Shown: positions 6,013-11,329 of the stretch, in pieces | Numbering within the stretch: the stretch's first letter is position 1 | Layout: every line of letters begins with the position of its first letter | Source of the DNA: Glaesserella parasuis | GTDB taxonomy: Bacteria; Pseudomonadota; Gammaproteobacteria; Enterobacterales; Pasteurellaceae | DNA: 11,329 bases | Assembly (NCBI RefSeq): GCF_002015085.1 | Contig: NZ_MUXW01000036.1 | Location: 1-11,329 of the forward strand | Reading direction: 5' to 3' | Translations under genes and position numbers: made by a program | Notes under the pieces: generated by a model | Database searches by the model: none | What the model was told of the DNA's origin: nothing | What the model saw: the letters and a program-made list of their open reading frames with translations, nothing else

Positions 6013-6423
6013 ATGAAACCTTTAAGACCTTATTTATACCAAGCCTATTATAATTGGATTTTAGATAATGAAAATACCCCATATTTATTAATAAATTCGG
6101 AGTACGTAGATACAGATGTTCCCCAAGAATTTGTGCGTGATGGTAAAATTATCTTAAATATTTCTCCCCGCTCTATAGGACAATATGTTGTTACTGATGA
6201 AGCAATTAGTTTCAATGCAAGATTTCAGGGAATTACTCGTGGAGTTTATATTCCATTCGGTGCTGTCGAGGCTATTTATGCACAGGAAAATGGTGACGGT
6301 GTAATGTTTCAAGAAGAAGAAGCTTTCTATCAAGAAGACACATATTTAGATAGAGTAAATAGAGCGCAGTCACTCAAAAAAGTTACTAAGAAAAAATCAT
6401 CTCATTTAAAGTTGGTTAAATGA
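6013..6423 (+). CDS. sspB: ClpXP adaptor SspB
   Basis: SspB is a dimeric adaptor that binds ssrA-tagged, ribosome-rescued proteins and delivers them to the ClpXP protease. The start of the folded domain is clear (RPYLYQAYYNWILDN), followed by VRDGKIILNISPR, the FNARFQG-I-RGVYIPFGAV peptide-binding strand region and AIYAQENGDGVMF. After a short acidic and then lysine-rich linker the protein ends HLKLVK, the ClpX-docking tail (E. coli ends LRVVK). The linker is shorter than in E. coli, about 136 residues against 165. Start is uncertain: ATG 6013 lies one base after the sspA stop, while ATG 5998 overlaps sspA by 14 bases and gives five extra residues that would match the E. coli N-terminal length. 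Neither has a strong ribosome site, suggesting coupling to sspA. Confidence 0.93.
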   Translation: MKPLRPYLYQAYYNWILDNENTPYLLINSEYVDTDVPQEFVRDGKIILNISPRSIGQYVVTDEAISFNARFQGITRGVYIPFGAVEAIYAQENGDGVMFQEEEAFYQEDTYLDRVNRAQSLKKVTKKKSSHLKLVK

Positions 6424-6431
6424 GTTATCTG

Positions 6432-6455
6432 AGGGGGAAATAGTGCATTCCCCCT
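6432..6455 (+). terminator. Intrinsic terminator after sspB
   Basis: AGGGGGAA (6432-6439) pairs perfectly with TTCCCCCT (6448-6455) around an eight-base loop. It starts 8 bases after the sspB stop and is followed by a T-rich stretch. It ends the sspAB unit. Confidence 0.8.
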
Positions 6456-6535
6456 TCTGTCTAGTTTAAAAAACAAACGTTTATTATATTATTTCCTTAT
6501 TTCGATTAGAATTTTCTTGCAATAGTATATTAATT

Positions 6536-6563
6536 TTTATATCCTTCTTTGTACTATTTTAAT
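6536..6563 (+). promoter_or_regulatory. Candidate promoter of the TrpX-like binding protein
   Basis: The -10 TTTAAT (6558-6563, 5 of 6) with -35 TTTATA (6536-6541, 4 of 6) and a 16-base spacer places the -10 inside the palindromic operator at 6551-6568, as in classical trp promoters. An alternative is TTGCAA (6517-6522) with TATCCT (6540-6545), which would put the operator over the transcription start. Confidence 0.4.
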
Positions 6564-6568
6564 AGTAC
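6551..6568 (+). promoter_or_regulatory. TrpR operator-like palindrome
   Basis: The 18-base palindrome is GTACTATT-TT-AATAGTAC; the two eight-base arms are exact reverse complements. It agrees with the E. coli TrpR operator core GTACTAGTTAACTAGTAC (from memory) at 15 of 18 positions, including both GTACTA/TAGTAC ends. It lies 33 bases before a TrpX-type gene. An imperfect direct copy of the right half with its flank (AATAGTATATTAAT against AATAGTACATTAAT) occurs at 6521-6534. TrpR with bound tryptophan would repress the gene. Confidence 0.7.
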
Positions 6569-6601
6569 ATTAATACATCAAGTTAAATTAAGGAAATTCA
6601 T

Positions 6602-7561
6602 ATGAAATTGAGAAAAACAATTCTTTTTTCTGCACTTGCTGCTTTCGCATTTAATGCATCTGCGCAGGATAAAATCCATAATGTTGCAATTACTGCAATT
6701 GTAGAGCATCCTGCATTAGATACTATTCGACAGGGTGTTATTGAAGAACTCGCTAGAGAAGGCTTTGTTGATGGAAAAAATATTAGTATTAATTTCCAAT
6801 CTGCTCAAGGTAGTACATCAACTGCAGCTCAAATTGCACGTAAATTTGTAGGTGATAAAACAGATATTATTATTCCTATTACGACACCAAGTGCTCAACC
6901 TGTTGTTGCAGCAACACGTTCAATTCCTATTGTATTTTCAGGTGTAACAGATCCTGTAGCTGCCAAGTTGATTAAATCTTGGGAACCAAGTAAAACAAAT
7001 GTAACGGGCATTTCAGATCATAAACCAATTGAACCACAATTGGCACTAATCCAAAAACTAGTACCAAATATTAAAGCTCTCGGATATGTTTACAGTGCAG
7101 GAGAGGTAAATTCAGCTGTTGTGTTAGAAGAATTAAGGAATGCAATAAGAGGTTCTAATATTGAGATTATGCCTGTAGCTGTGCAGCGTAGTGCAGATAT
7201 TGGCACAGCTGCTCGTAGTTTAAGTGGAAAGGTGCAAGCTATTTATATTACAGAAGATAATGCTGTAGTATCTGCCTATGAAGCATTACACAAAGCAGCA
7301 CTTGAAGCAAAAATTCCTGTTATTGCTGCGGATAAAGACACTGTAAAAAGAGGAGCTCTAGCTGCTTACGCAGTGAATCAATATGATATTGGTGCAGAAA
7401 CAGGTAAAGTTGCAGCAAAAATCCTCAGAGGCGAAAAAGCAGGTAATATCGCAACCCAGTCTGTAAGTAAAATGGAATTATCCATTAATCAAAAAACAGC
7501 AAGACAACTGGGACTTTCAATACCAGAATCATTGCTTCAAGAGGCAAAAGAATTATTCTAA
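6602..7561 (+). CDS. trpX: Periplasmic substrate-binding protein of the TrpX family (ABC transporter)
   Basis: Extracytoplasmic solute-binding protein of the ABC_sub_bind (PF04392) family, whose characterised streptococcal member TrpX takes up tryptophan. The 319 residues begin with a Sec signal peptide: KLRK, a hydrophobic stretch to about residue 17, then NASA with cleavage after A21. There is no lipobox cysteine, so the mature protein should be soluble in the periplasm. Family motifs include a HPALDTIRQGV start strand, TTPSAQPVVAAT, SGVTDPVAAKL and NVTGISDHKP, close to SDHNP in TrpX. The C-terminus has INQKTARQLGLSIPESLL. Start is supported by AAGGA at 6590-6594. The TrpR-like operator upstream supports tryptophan or an analogue as ligand. 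Usually permease and ATPase genes follow; here none does, a terminator comes next and then convergent pta. The ligand is inference. Confidence 0.82.
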   Translation: MKLRKTILFSALAAFAFNASAQDKIHNVAITAIVEHPALDTIRQGVIEELAREGFVDGKNISINFQSAQGSTSTAAQIARKFVGDKTDIIIPITTPSAQPVVAATRSIPIVFSGVTDPVAAKLIKSWEPSKTNVTGISDHKPIEPQLALIQKLVPNIKALGYVYSAGEVNSAVVLEELRNAIRGSNIEIMPVAVQRSADIGTAARSLSGKVQAIYITEDNAVVSAYEALHKAALEAKIPVIAADKDTVKRGALAAYAVNQYDIGAETGKVAAKILRGEKAGNIATQSVSKMELSINQKTARQLGLSIPESLLQEAKELF

Positions 7562-7611
7562 CATATCCTAAAGAATAATATATTGGGCTGTATAACTGAC
7601 GTATTTAAACG

Positions 7612-7641
7612 GACTGAGTCCAGTAGCAACTGGATTCAGTC
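7612..7641. terminator. Bidirectional terminator between the binding-protein gene and pta
   Basis: GACTGAGTCCAG (7612-7623) pairs with CTGGATTCAGTC (7630-7641) through 12 base pairs, one a G-T pair, with loop TAGCAA. TTT follows on the plus strand and GTTTAAAT on the minus. It separates the two convergent units. Confidence 0.75.
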
Positions 7642-7662
7642 TTTGAACTAGCAGTTTATTTT

Positions 7663-9798
7663 TTACTGAGTCGCCTGAATTGCCGTTAATGCAATGGTAT
7701 AAACAATATCATCAACCAAAGCACCACGAGATAAGTCGTTTACAGGTTTACGCATACCTTGTAGCATTGGACCGATAGACACGAGATCCGCAGAGCGTTG
7801 AACCGCTTTATAAGTTGTGTTACCTGTGTTCAAGTCTGGGAAGACGAATACGGTCGCTTTACCTGCAACAGGGGAGTTAGGCGCTTTAGAGCGAGCCACA
7901 TCTTCCATAATTGCCGCATCGTATTGTAATGGACCGTCAATAATAAGGTCTGGGCGTTTTTCTTTCGCAATACGAGTTGCTTCAGCTACTTTTTCTACGT
8001 CTGCACCAGCACCAGAAGTTCCTGTTGAGTAAGAAATCATTGCAACACGAGGATCGATACCGAATGATTTTGCCGATTCAGCCGATTGGATAGCGATTTC
8101 GGCTAATTGTTCAGGTGTTGGATCTGGGTTTACCGCACAGTCACCGTAAACAAGTACTTGATCTGGTAATAACATAAAGAACACAGATGAAATAATAGAG
8201 TTACCTGGTGCTGTTTTGATAATTTGCATTGGTGGACGGATTGTATTTGCAGTCGTGTGAACTGCACCTGAAACTAAACCATCTACTTCGTTTGCTTCTA
8301 ACATCATTGTACCGAGTACAACAGTATCTAACAGCTGTTCACGAGCAACAACCTCAGTCATACCTTTGTTTTTACGCAATTCGACTAAACGAGCTACATA
8401 GTTTTCACGCACTTCAGCTGGGTCAATAATGGTAATGCCTTTGCCTAAAGTAACCCCTTGAGCTTCAGCAACACGTTGAACATCAGCAGGTGGCGCTAAA
8501 AGTACACATTCTGCAATGCCACGTTCCGCACAGAGTGCAGCCGCTTTAACGGTACGAGGCTCATCACCTTCTGGTAACACAATGCGTTTTTTCGCTTCAC
8601 GCGCAAGTTCGGTTAATTGATAACGGAATGCAGCAGGGGAGAGGCGACGAGCGCGAACTGCACCTTTAGAAATACCTTCAATAAAGTCTGCATCAAATTG
8701 TTCTGAGACATATTGTTTAATCGCATCAATACGCTCTTTATCATCAACTGGTACTTCAAGGCTGAGGCTTTGTAGGCTTAATGCAGTTTGCCAAGTGTTG
8801 CCTTCAATACGGAAAATTGGTAAGCCAGTTTCAAAGGCTTGTTGGCAAAGTTTGGCAATTTGAGTATCAATTTTGTAGCCACCCGTTAAGAGTAACGCAC
8901 CGATTTCCACGCCATTCATTGCTGCTAAAGATGCTGCAACGATAACATCAGGACGATCTGCAGAAGCAACTAATAAACTGCCCGCTTTAAAGTGATCAAC
9001 CATATGTGGTAGGCTTCTTGCACAGAATGTTACACTACGAATACGGCGTTTATGTACTTCACCTTCATTAATAATTGCCGCACCTAGGTGTTTTACAAGA
9101 TCGATTGCACGGGTTGCAATTAAATCTGATTTCCACGAAATACAAGCTAGTAATTTGATTGGACCAGCTTTGAACAGGTTTTCCATTTCAAGAATGTTAT
9201 TGCTGCTGTGTTGGAACGAGTCGAAGATTTCGGTTAAATCTGGGCGTGTACGACCTGACTCATCAACAGAGGCATTAAATTTGTTAATAACCACACCGAG
9301 TAGGTTAGGGTTGTGGCGACCACCAAATAAAGAAGCTGCCGCATCAATACGCTCTTTAAGCTGAGCTGGTTTGTCTGCCGCTGGCGCTGCAACTAACACG
9401 ATTTCAGCGTCTAATGCTTGTGCAATTTCATAGTTAATGCTGTTTGCATAAGAATTTTTCCGTGTTGGGATTAAGCCTTCAATCACAATAATATCGCTTG
9501 TTTTAGCGAGTTTTTGATGACGCTCAACCACTTTTTCAAGTAATACATCAGTTTGTTTTTTTGCAATTAATGTTTCCGCTTCACCTAGCATAAATGGTGT
9601 ACCTGTTTCGGTACTTTGTGAAAGGCGGATAATAGTGGTTGAACGGTCAAGGGTATCTTCACCACTAATAGGTTGTGCGATAGGTTTTAAGAAACCAACT
9701 TTTGCCCCTTTTTGTTCAAGAGAATGGACTAAACCAAGACTTACACTGGTTAAACCAACGCCGGTACTGATTGGAATTAAAATAATTGTTCTGGACAT
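7663..9798 (-). CDS. pta: Phosphate acetyltransferase
   Basis: Converts acetyl-CoA and phosphate to acetyl-phosphate and CoA, the first step of acetate overflow and of substrate-level ATP formation with AckA. Acetyl-phosphate is also a phosphodonor for response regulators and an acetyl donor for proteins. The 711 residues match the long enterobacterial form (E. coli 714). The N-terminal BioD-like P-loop domain covers about 1-210 (IPISTGVGLTSVSLG, with the loop lysine missing as in E. coli). The DRTGG domain covers about 220-340 and the catalytic PTA domain about 387-708. The latter has LPEGDEPRTVKAA (408-420), VDGLVSGAVHTTA and ISYSTGTSGAGADVEKV (588-604). The start is preceded by AAGGA, eight bases away. 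It follows ackA on the same strand across a gap of 108 bases that holds a terminator and two uptake sequences. Confidence 0.97.
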   Translation of the reverse strand: MSRTIILIPISTGVGLTSVSLGLVHSLEQKGAKVGFLKPIAQPISGEDTLDRSTTIIRLSQSTETGTPFMLGEAETLIAKKQTDVLLEKVVERHQKLAKTSDIIVIEGLIPTRKNSYANSINYEIAQALDAEIVLVAAPAADKPAQLKERIDAAASLFGGRHNPNLLGVVINKFNASVDESGRTRPDLTEIFDSFQHSSNNILEMENLFKAGPIKLLACISWKSDLIATRAIDLVKHLGAAIINEGEVHKRRIRSVTFCARSLPHMVDHFKAGSLLVASADRPDVIVAASLAAMNGVEIGALLLTGGYKIDTQIAKLCQQAFETGLPIFRIEGNTWQTALSLQSLSLEVPVDDKERIDAIKQYVSEQFDADFIEGISKGAVRARRLSPAAFRYQLTELAREAKKRIVLPEGDEPRTVKAAALCAERGIAECVLLAPPADVQRVAEAQGVTLGKGITIIDPAEVRENYVARLVELRKNKGMTEVVAREQLLDTVVLGTMMLEANEVDGLVSGAVHTTANTIRPPMQIIKTAPGNSIISSVFFMLLPDQVLVYGDCAVNPDPTPEQLAEIAIQSAESAKSFGIDPRVAMISYSTGTSGAGADVEKVAEATRIAKEKRPDLIIDGPLQYDAAIMEDVARSKAPNSPVAGKATVFVFPDLNTGNTTYKAVQRSADLVSIGPMLQGMRKPVNDLSRGALVDDIVYTIALTAIQATQ

Positions 9799-9814
9799 TG
9801 TTTTTTTCCTTGTT

Positions 9815-9824
9815 ACAAGCGGGT
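9815..9824 (+). repeat. DNA uptake signal sequence, Apl type, degenerate
   Basis: ACAAGCGGGT matches 8 of 10 bases of the core. It pairs in inverted orientation with the copy at 9852-9861, across an AT tract containing AAATTTTTTGCAAAAT. Confidence 0.5.
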
Positions 9825-9851
9825 AGAGTAGTCAAATTTTTTGCAAAATCT

Positions 9852-9861
9852 CACCGCTTTT
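9852..9861 (-). repeat. DNA uptake signal sequence, Apl type, with AT tail
   Basis: On the minus strand AAAAGCGGTG (8 of 10) is followed by AGATTTTGCAAAAAATTTG, the typical AT-rich extension of this class. It lies in the ackA-pta gap. Confidence 0.6.
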
Positions 9862-9877
9862 GTGATGTAAAAAGTAA

Positions 9878-9901
9878 AAAACCTGCCATCTGGCAGGTTT
9901 T
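9878..9901 (-). terminator. Intrinsic terminator between ackA and pta
   Basis: A ten-base-pair stem (AAAACCTGCC / GGCAGGTTTT) with tetraloop ATCT starts about five bases after the ackA stop. On the minus strand it is followed by a run of T's. It should reduce read-through into pta, so pta either depends on partial read-through or has its own promoter in the gap. Confidence 0.8.
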
Positions 9902-9906
9902 AGATA

Positions 9907-11106
9907 TTATAACGCTAAGCGCGCTGTATCTTGTGCAATAACAAGTTCTTCGTTTGTTGGGATAACGAATGCACGGAATGCAGAATCAGCAGCAGTAATT
10001 TCGCCTGATTTACCAAAACGTGCTGCCGTATTTTTCTCGCTATCAACTTTAATACCGAACAGTTTTAAGTAATTTAAGGTTAATTCACGCACTAGGCCTG
10101 CGTTTTCACCGATACCACCAGTAAATACGATTGCATCTAAGTGATCGTCACCTAAAACAGCCATATAAGCACCGATGTATTTCGCTAAACGGTAGCAGAA
10201 ACCGTCCATTGCACGTTTTGCATCTGCGTGAGTTGCGTAGTTATCTTCTGCATAACGGCAGTCGCTTGTCACTTCCGTTAAACCTAATAAGCCAGATTTT
10301 TTCACTAATGTTTCTTCAATTTCTTTTACAGACATACCTAACGTATTGTGCATAAAGAAAATGATTGCAGGGTCTAAGTCACCTGAACGAGTACCCATTA
10401 CTAAACCTTCTAATGGAGTGAAACCCATTGAAGTATCAATACATTTACCATTACGGATTGCAGCAACTGAAGCACCGTTACCTAAGTGACAAGTAATCAC
10501 GTTCACTTTTGACGGTTCAACACCCACAACTTTAGCGACTTCACGGCTCACATAATAGTGGCTTGTACCGTGGAAACCATAACGACGCACGCCGTGCTCT
10601 TTATATAAAGAGTATGGAAGTGCATAGAGATAAGCGTGTTCAGGCATTGTTTGGTGGAATGCTGTATCAAATACCGCAACGTTTTTCTCTTTTAATTCAG
10701 GGAATGCTTTGAATGCTTCTTCAATACCGATTAAGTGAGCAGGGTTGTGAAGTGGTGCAAATGCTGCAGCTTCTTTGATACCTGCAACCACCTCATCTGT
10801 AATAACGATAGATGAAGTATATTTTTCACCACCGTGAACGATACGGTGACCGATAGCACCAATGCTGTCTTTTAATTCTGCACTTAAAATGTTTTTCACG
10901 ATGTAGTTAAGTGCTTCACTGTGAGCTGCACCAGCACCTAAATCTGCAGCACCTTTCTCACCGTTTAATTTCCATTTAATACGAGCATCAACTAAATTAA
11001 AGTTTTCAGCTAGACCTGATAATTTTTCATCGCCAGAAGCAGGATCAAGGATAGCGAATTTTAAAGATGAGCTACCACAGTTAAGAATAAGAATATTTTT
11101 TGACAT
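9907..11106 (-). CDS. ackA: Acetate kinase
   Basis: Transfers phosphate from acetyl-phosphate to ADP, giving acetate and ATP; reversible, cytosolic, partner of Pta. The 399 residues align end to end with E. coli AckA (400). Catalytic and binding residues of the family (Methanosarcina numbering in brackets) are present. These are N9 (N7) in LNCGSSSLKF, R88 (R91) in GHRIVHGGEKY, D147 (D148) in FDTAFHQTMPE, H179 (H180) in GFHGTSHYY, R240 (R241) in GTRSGDLDP, and the glutamates of PTNEELVIAQD near the end. The start is preceded by TAGGTG, eight bases away. That ribosome site lies in the first copy of an exact 25-base tandem repeat at 11114-11163. Upstream are a leader hairpin, a -10 with an FNR-like box, and a dif-like site. 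Confidence 0.97.
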   Translation of the reverse strand: MSKNILILNCGSSSLKFAILDPASGDEKLSGLAENFNLVDARIKWKLNGEKGAADLGAGAAHSEALNYIVKNILSAELKDSIGAIGHRIVHGGEKYTSSIVITDEVVAGIKEAAAFAPLHNPAHLIGIEEAFKAFPELKEKNVAVFDTAFHQTMPEHAYLYALPYSLYKEHGVRRYGFHGTSHYYVSREVAKVVGVEPSKVNVITCHLGNGASVAAIRNGKCIDTSMGFTPLEGLVMGTRSGDLDPAIIFFMHNTLGMSVKEIEETLVKKSGLLGLTEVTSDCRYAEDNYATHADAKRAMDGFCYRLAKYIGAYMAVLGDDHLDAIVFTGGIGENAGLVRELTLNYLKLFGIKVDSEKNTAARFGKSGEITAADSAFRAFVIPTNEELVIAQDTARLAL

Positions 11107-11113
11107 TGTCGAA

Positions 11114-11163
11114 ACACCTATGTGATAAGAAAAAAATTACACCTATGTGATAAGAAAAAAATT
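11114..11163. repeat. Exact 25-bp tandem duplication over the ackA ribosome-binding region
   Basis: Two identical 25-base units, 11114-11138 and 11139-11163, each start ACACCTATGTGATAAG and end in seven A's and TT. On the minus strand each ends in CACATAGGTGT, so the Shine-Dalgarno AGGTG used by ackA is duplicated 25 bases further upstream. The unit boundaries are exact, with no mismatch, which suggests a recent event. Confidence 0.95.
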
Positions 11164-11165
11164 AA

Positions 11166-11184
11166 CACGTTTTGGATAAACGTG
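11166..11184 (-). other. Hairpin in the ackA leader followed by a U-rich tract
   Basis: CACGTTT (11166-11172) and AAACGTG (11178-11184) form a perfect seven-base stem with a five-base loop. On the minus strand it is followed by TTAATTTTTTT, a terminator-like layout. It would lie at the very 5' end of the ackA mRNA, where it could protect the transcript or attenuate it. Confidence 0.45.
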
Positions 11185-11195
11185 ACTGCGTGCCT

Positions 11196-11201
11196 ATGAT
11201 A
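11196..11201 (-). promoter_or_regulatory. -10 element of the ackA promoter
   Basis: TATCAT on the minus strand (5 of 6 to TATAAT) gives a start near 11189-11190 and a leader of about 84 bases. No good -35 is present 16-18 bases upstream, which fits an activator-dependent promoter. Confidence 0.5.
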
Positions 11202-11224
11202 CGCCTTTTACACTTGAAAATAAA

Positions 11225-11238
11225 TTGATCTCAGTAAA
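11225..11238. promoter_or_regulatory. FNR-like box upstream of ackA
   Basis: TTGAT-CTCA-GTAAA compares with the FNR consensus TTGAT-N4-ATCAA: one perfect half and one half at 3 of 5. Its centre, 11231.5, is 41.5 to 42.5 bases upstream of the transcription start predicted from TATCAT, the position used by FNR at class II promoters. Confidence 0.4.
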
Positions 11239-11291
11239 AAAGGGAAGAGAAAAAGAAAGAAAAGCCTTAAATTTATCCGCTTAAATTTGTT

Positions 11292-11319
11292 ATTTAACAT
11301 AATATAAGTTATGCGAAAC
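11292..11319 (-). other. dif-like XerC/XerD recombination site
   Basis: On the minus strand the 28 bases divide into an XerC arm GTTTCGCATAA, a centre CTTATA and an XerD arm TTATGTTAAAT. Against E. coli dif (from memory) the XerD arm is identical at 11 of 11, the XerC arm matches 9 of 11 and the centre 4 of 6, 24 of 28 in all. The ATTTCGCATAA start remembered for Haemophilus dif is closer still. The dif site resolves chromosome dimers at the replication terminus. A Xer-using mobile element attachment site is the alternative. Confidence 0.82.
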
Positions 11320-11329
11320 AATAGAATAT

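Noticed and set aside
7562..7611. Search for a residual permease gene after the TrpX-like gene
   Set aside because: The gap is about 50 bases of AT-rich sequence with no frame resembling a permease.
11242..11249. GGGAAGAG, close to the FtsK-orienting motif GGGNAGGG and pointing to the dif-like site
   Set aside because: One mismatch in a purine-rich run makes a chance match likely; a genome-wide strand-bias count would be needed.

Overview
The window reads as a chromosomal segment from a member of the Pasteurellaceae, of the Actinobacillus/Mannheimia type. The base composition is AT-rich and all housekeeping proteins are gamma-proteobacterial. The segment also carries many copies of the Apl-type DNA uptake signal sequence (core ACAAGCGGTC), four of them inside folC, rather than the Haemophilus influenzae core AAGTGCGGT. 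Species cannot be fixed from the sequence alone.

Layout, left to right. Positions 1-450 hold no intact gene. They contain a possible C-terminal ORF end, a strong intrinsic terminator, the last ~55 codons of a DMT/EamA-type transporter without its 5' part, and copies of a 13-15 bp repeat bracketing that remnant. Then comes aspC (aspartate aminotransferase, minus strand) with a good sigma-70 promoter. Next is a two-gene MazEF/ChpSB-type toxin-antitoxin cassette, then accD-folC (acetyl-CoA carboxylase beta subunit and folylpolyglutamate synthase, overlapping by one base). A bidirectional terminator separates folC from tmaR (yeeX, minus). tmaR is divergent from sspA-sspB, which encode an RNA polymerase-associated stress protein and a ClpXP adaptor. 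A lone periplasmic substrate-binding protein of the TrpX family follows, preceded by a palindrome matching the TrpR operator. It converges on the acetate pathway operon ackA-pta (minus), which has an intrinsic terminator between its two genes. Upstream of ackA are an exact 25-bp tandem duplication spanning the ribosome binding region, a leader hairpin, a -10 element with an FNR-like box at the class II position, and, ten bases from the window edge, a 28-bp sequence matching the chromosomal dif site.

Functionally the window is mostly core metabolism: amino acid transamination, the fatty-acid committed step, folate and acetate/acetyl-phosphate. Two stress or regulatory units (sspAB, tmaR) and two accessory pieces (the toxin-antitoxin cassette and the transporter remnant) are added. 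I found no CRISPR array, tRNA, rRNA, intact insertion sequence or phage gene. The observations most worth following are the dif site, which would place the window at the replication terminus, and the TrpR operator in front of an orphan tryptophan-type binding protein. The ackA leader duplication and FNR-like promoter, and the repeat-bracketed transporter remnant, come next. I see no convincing new multi-gene system.
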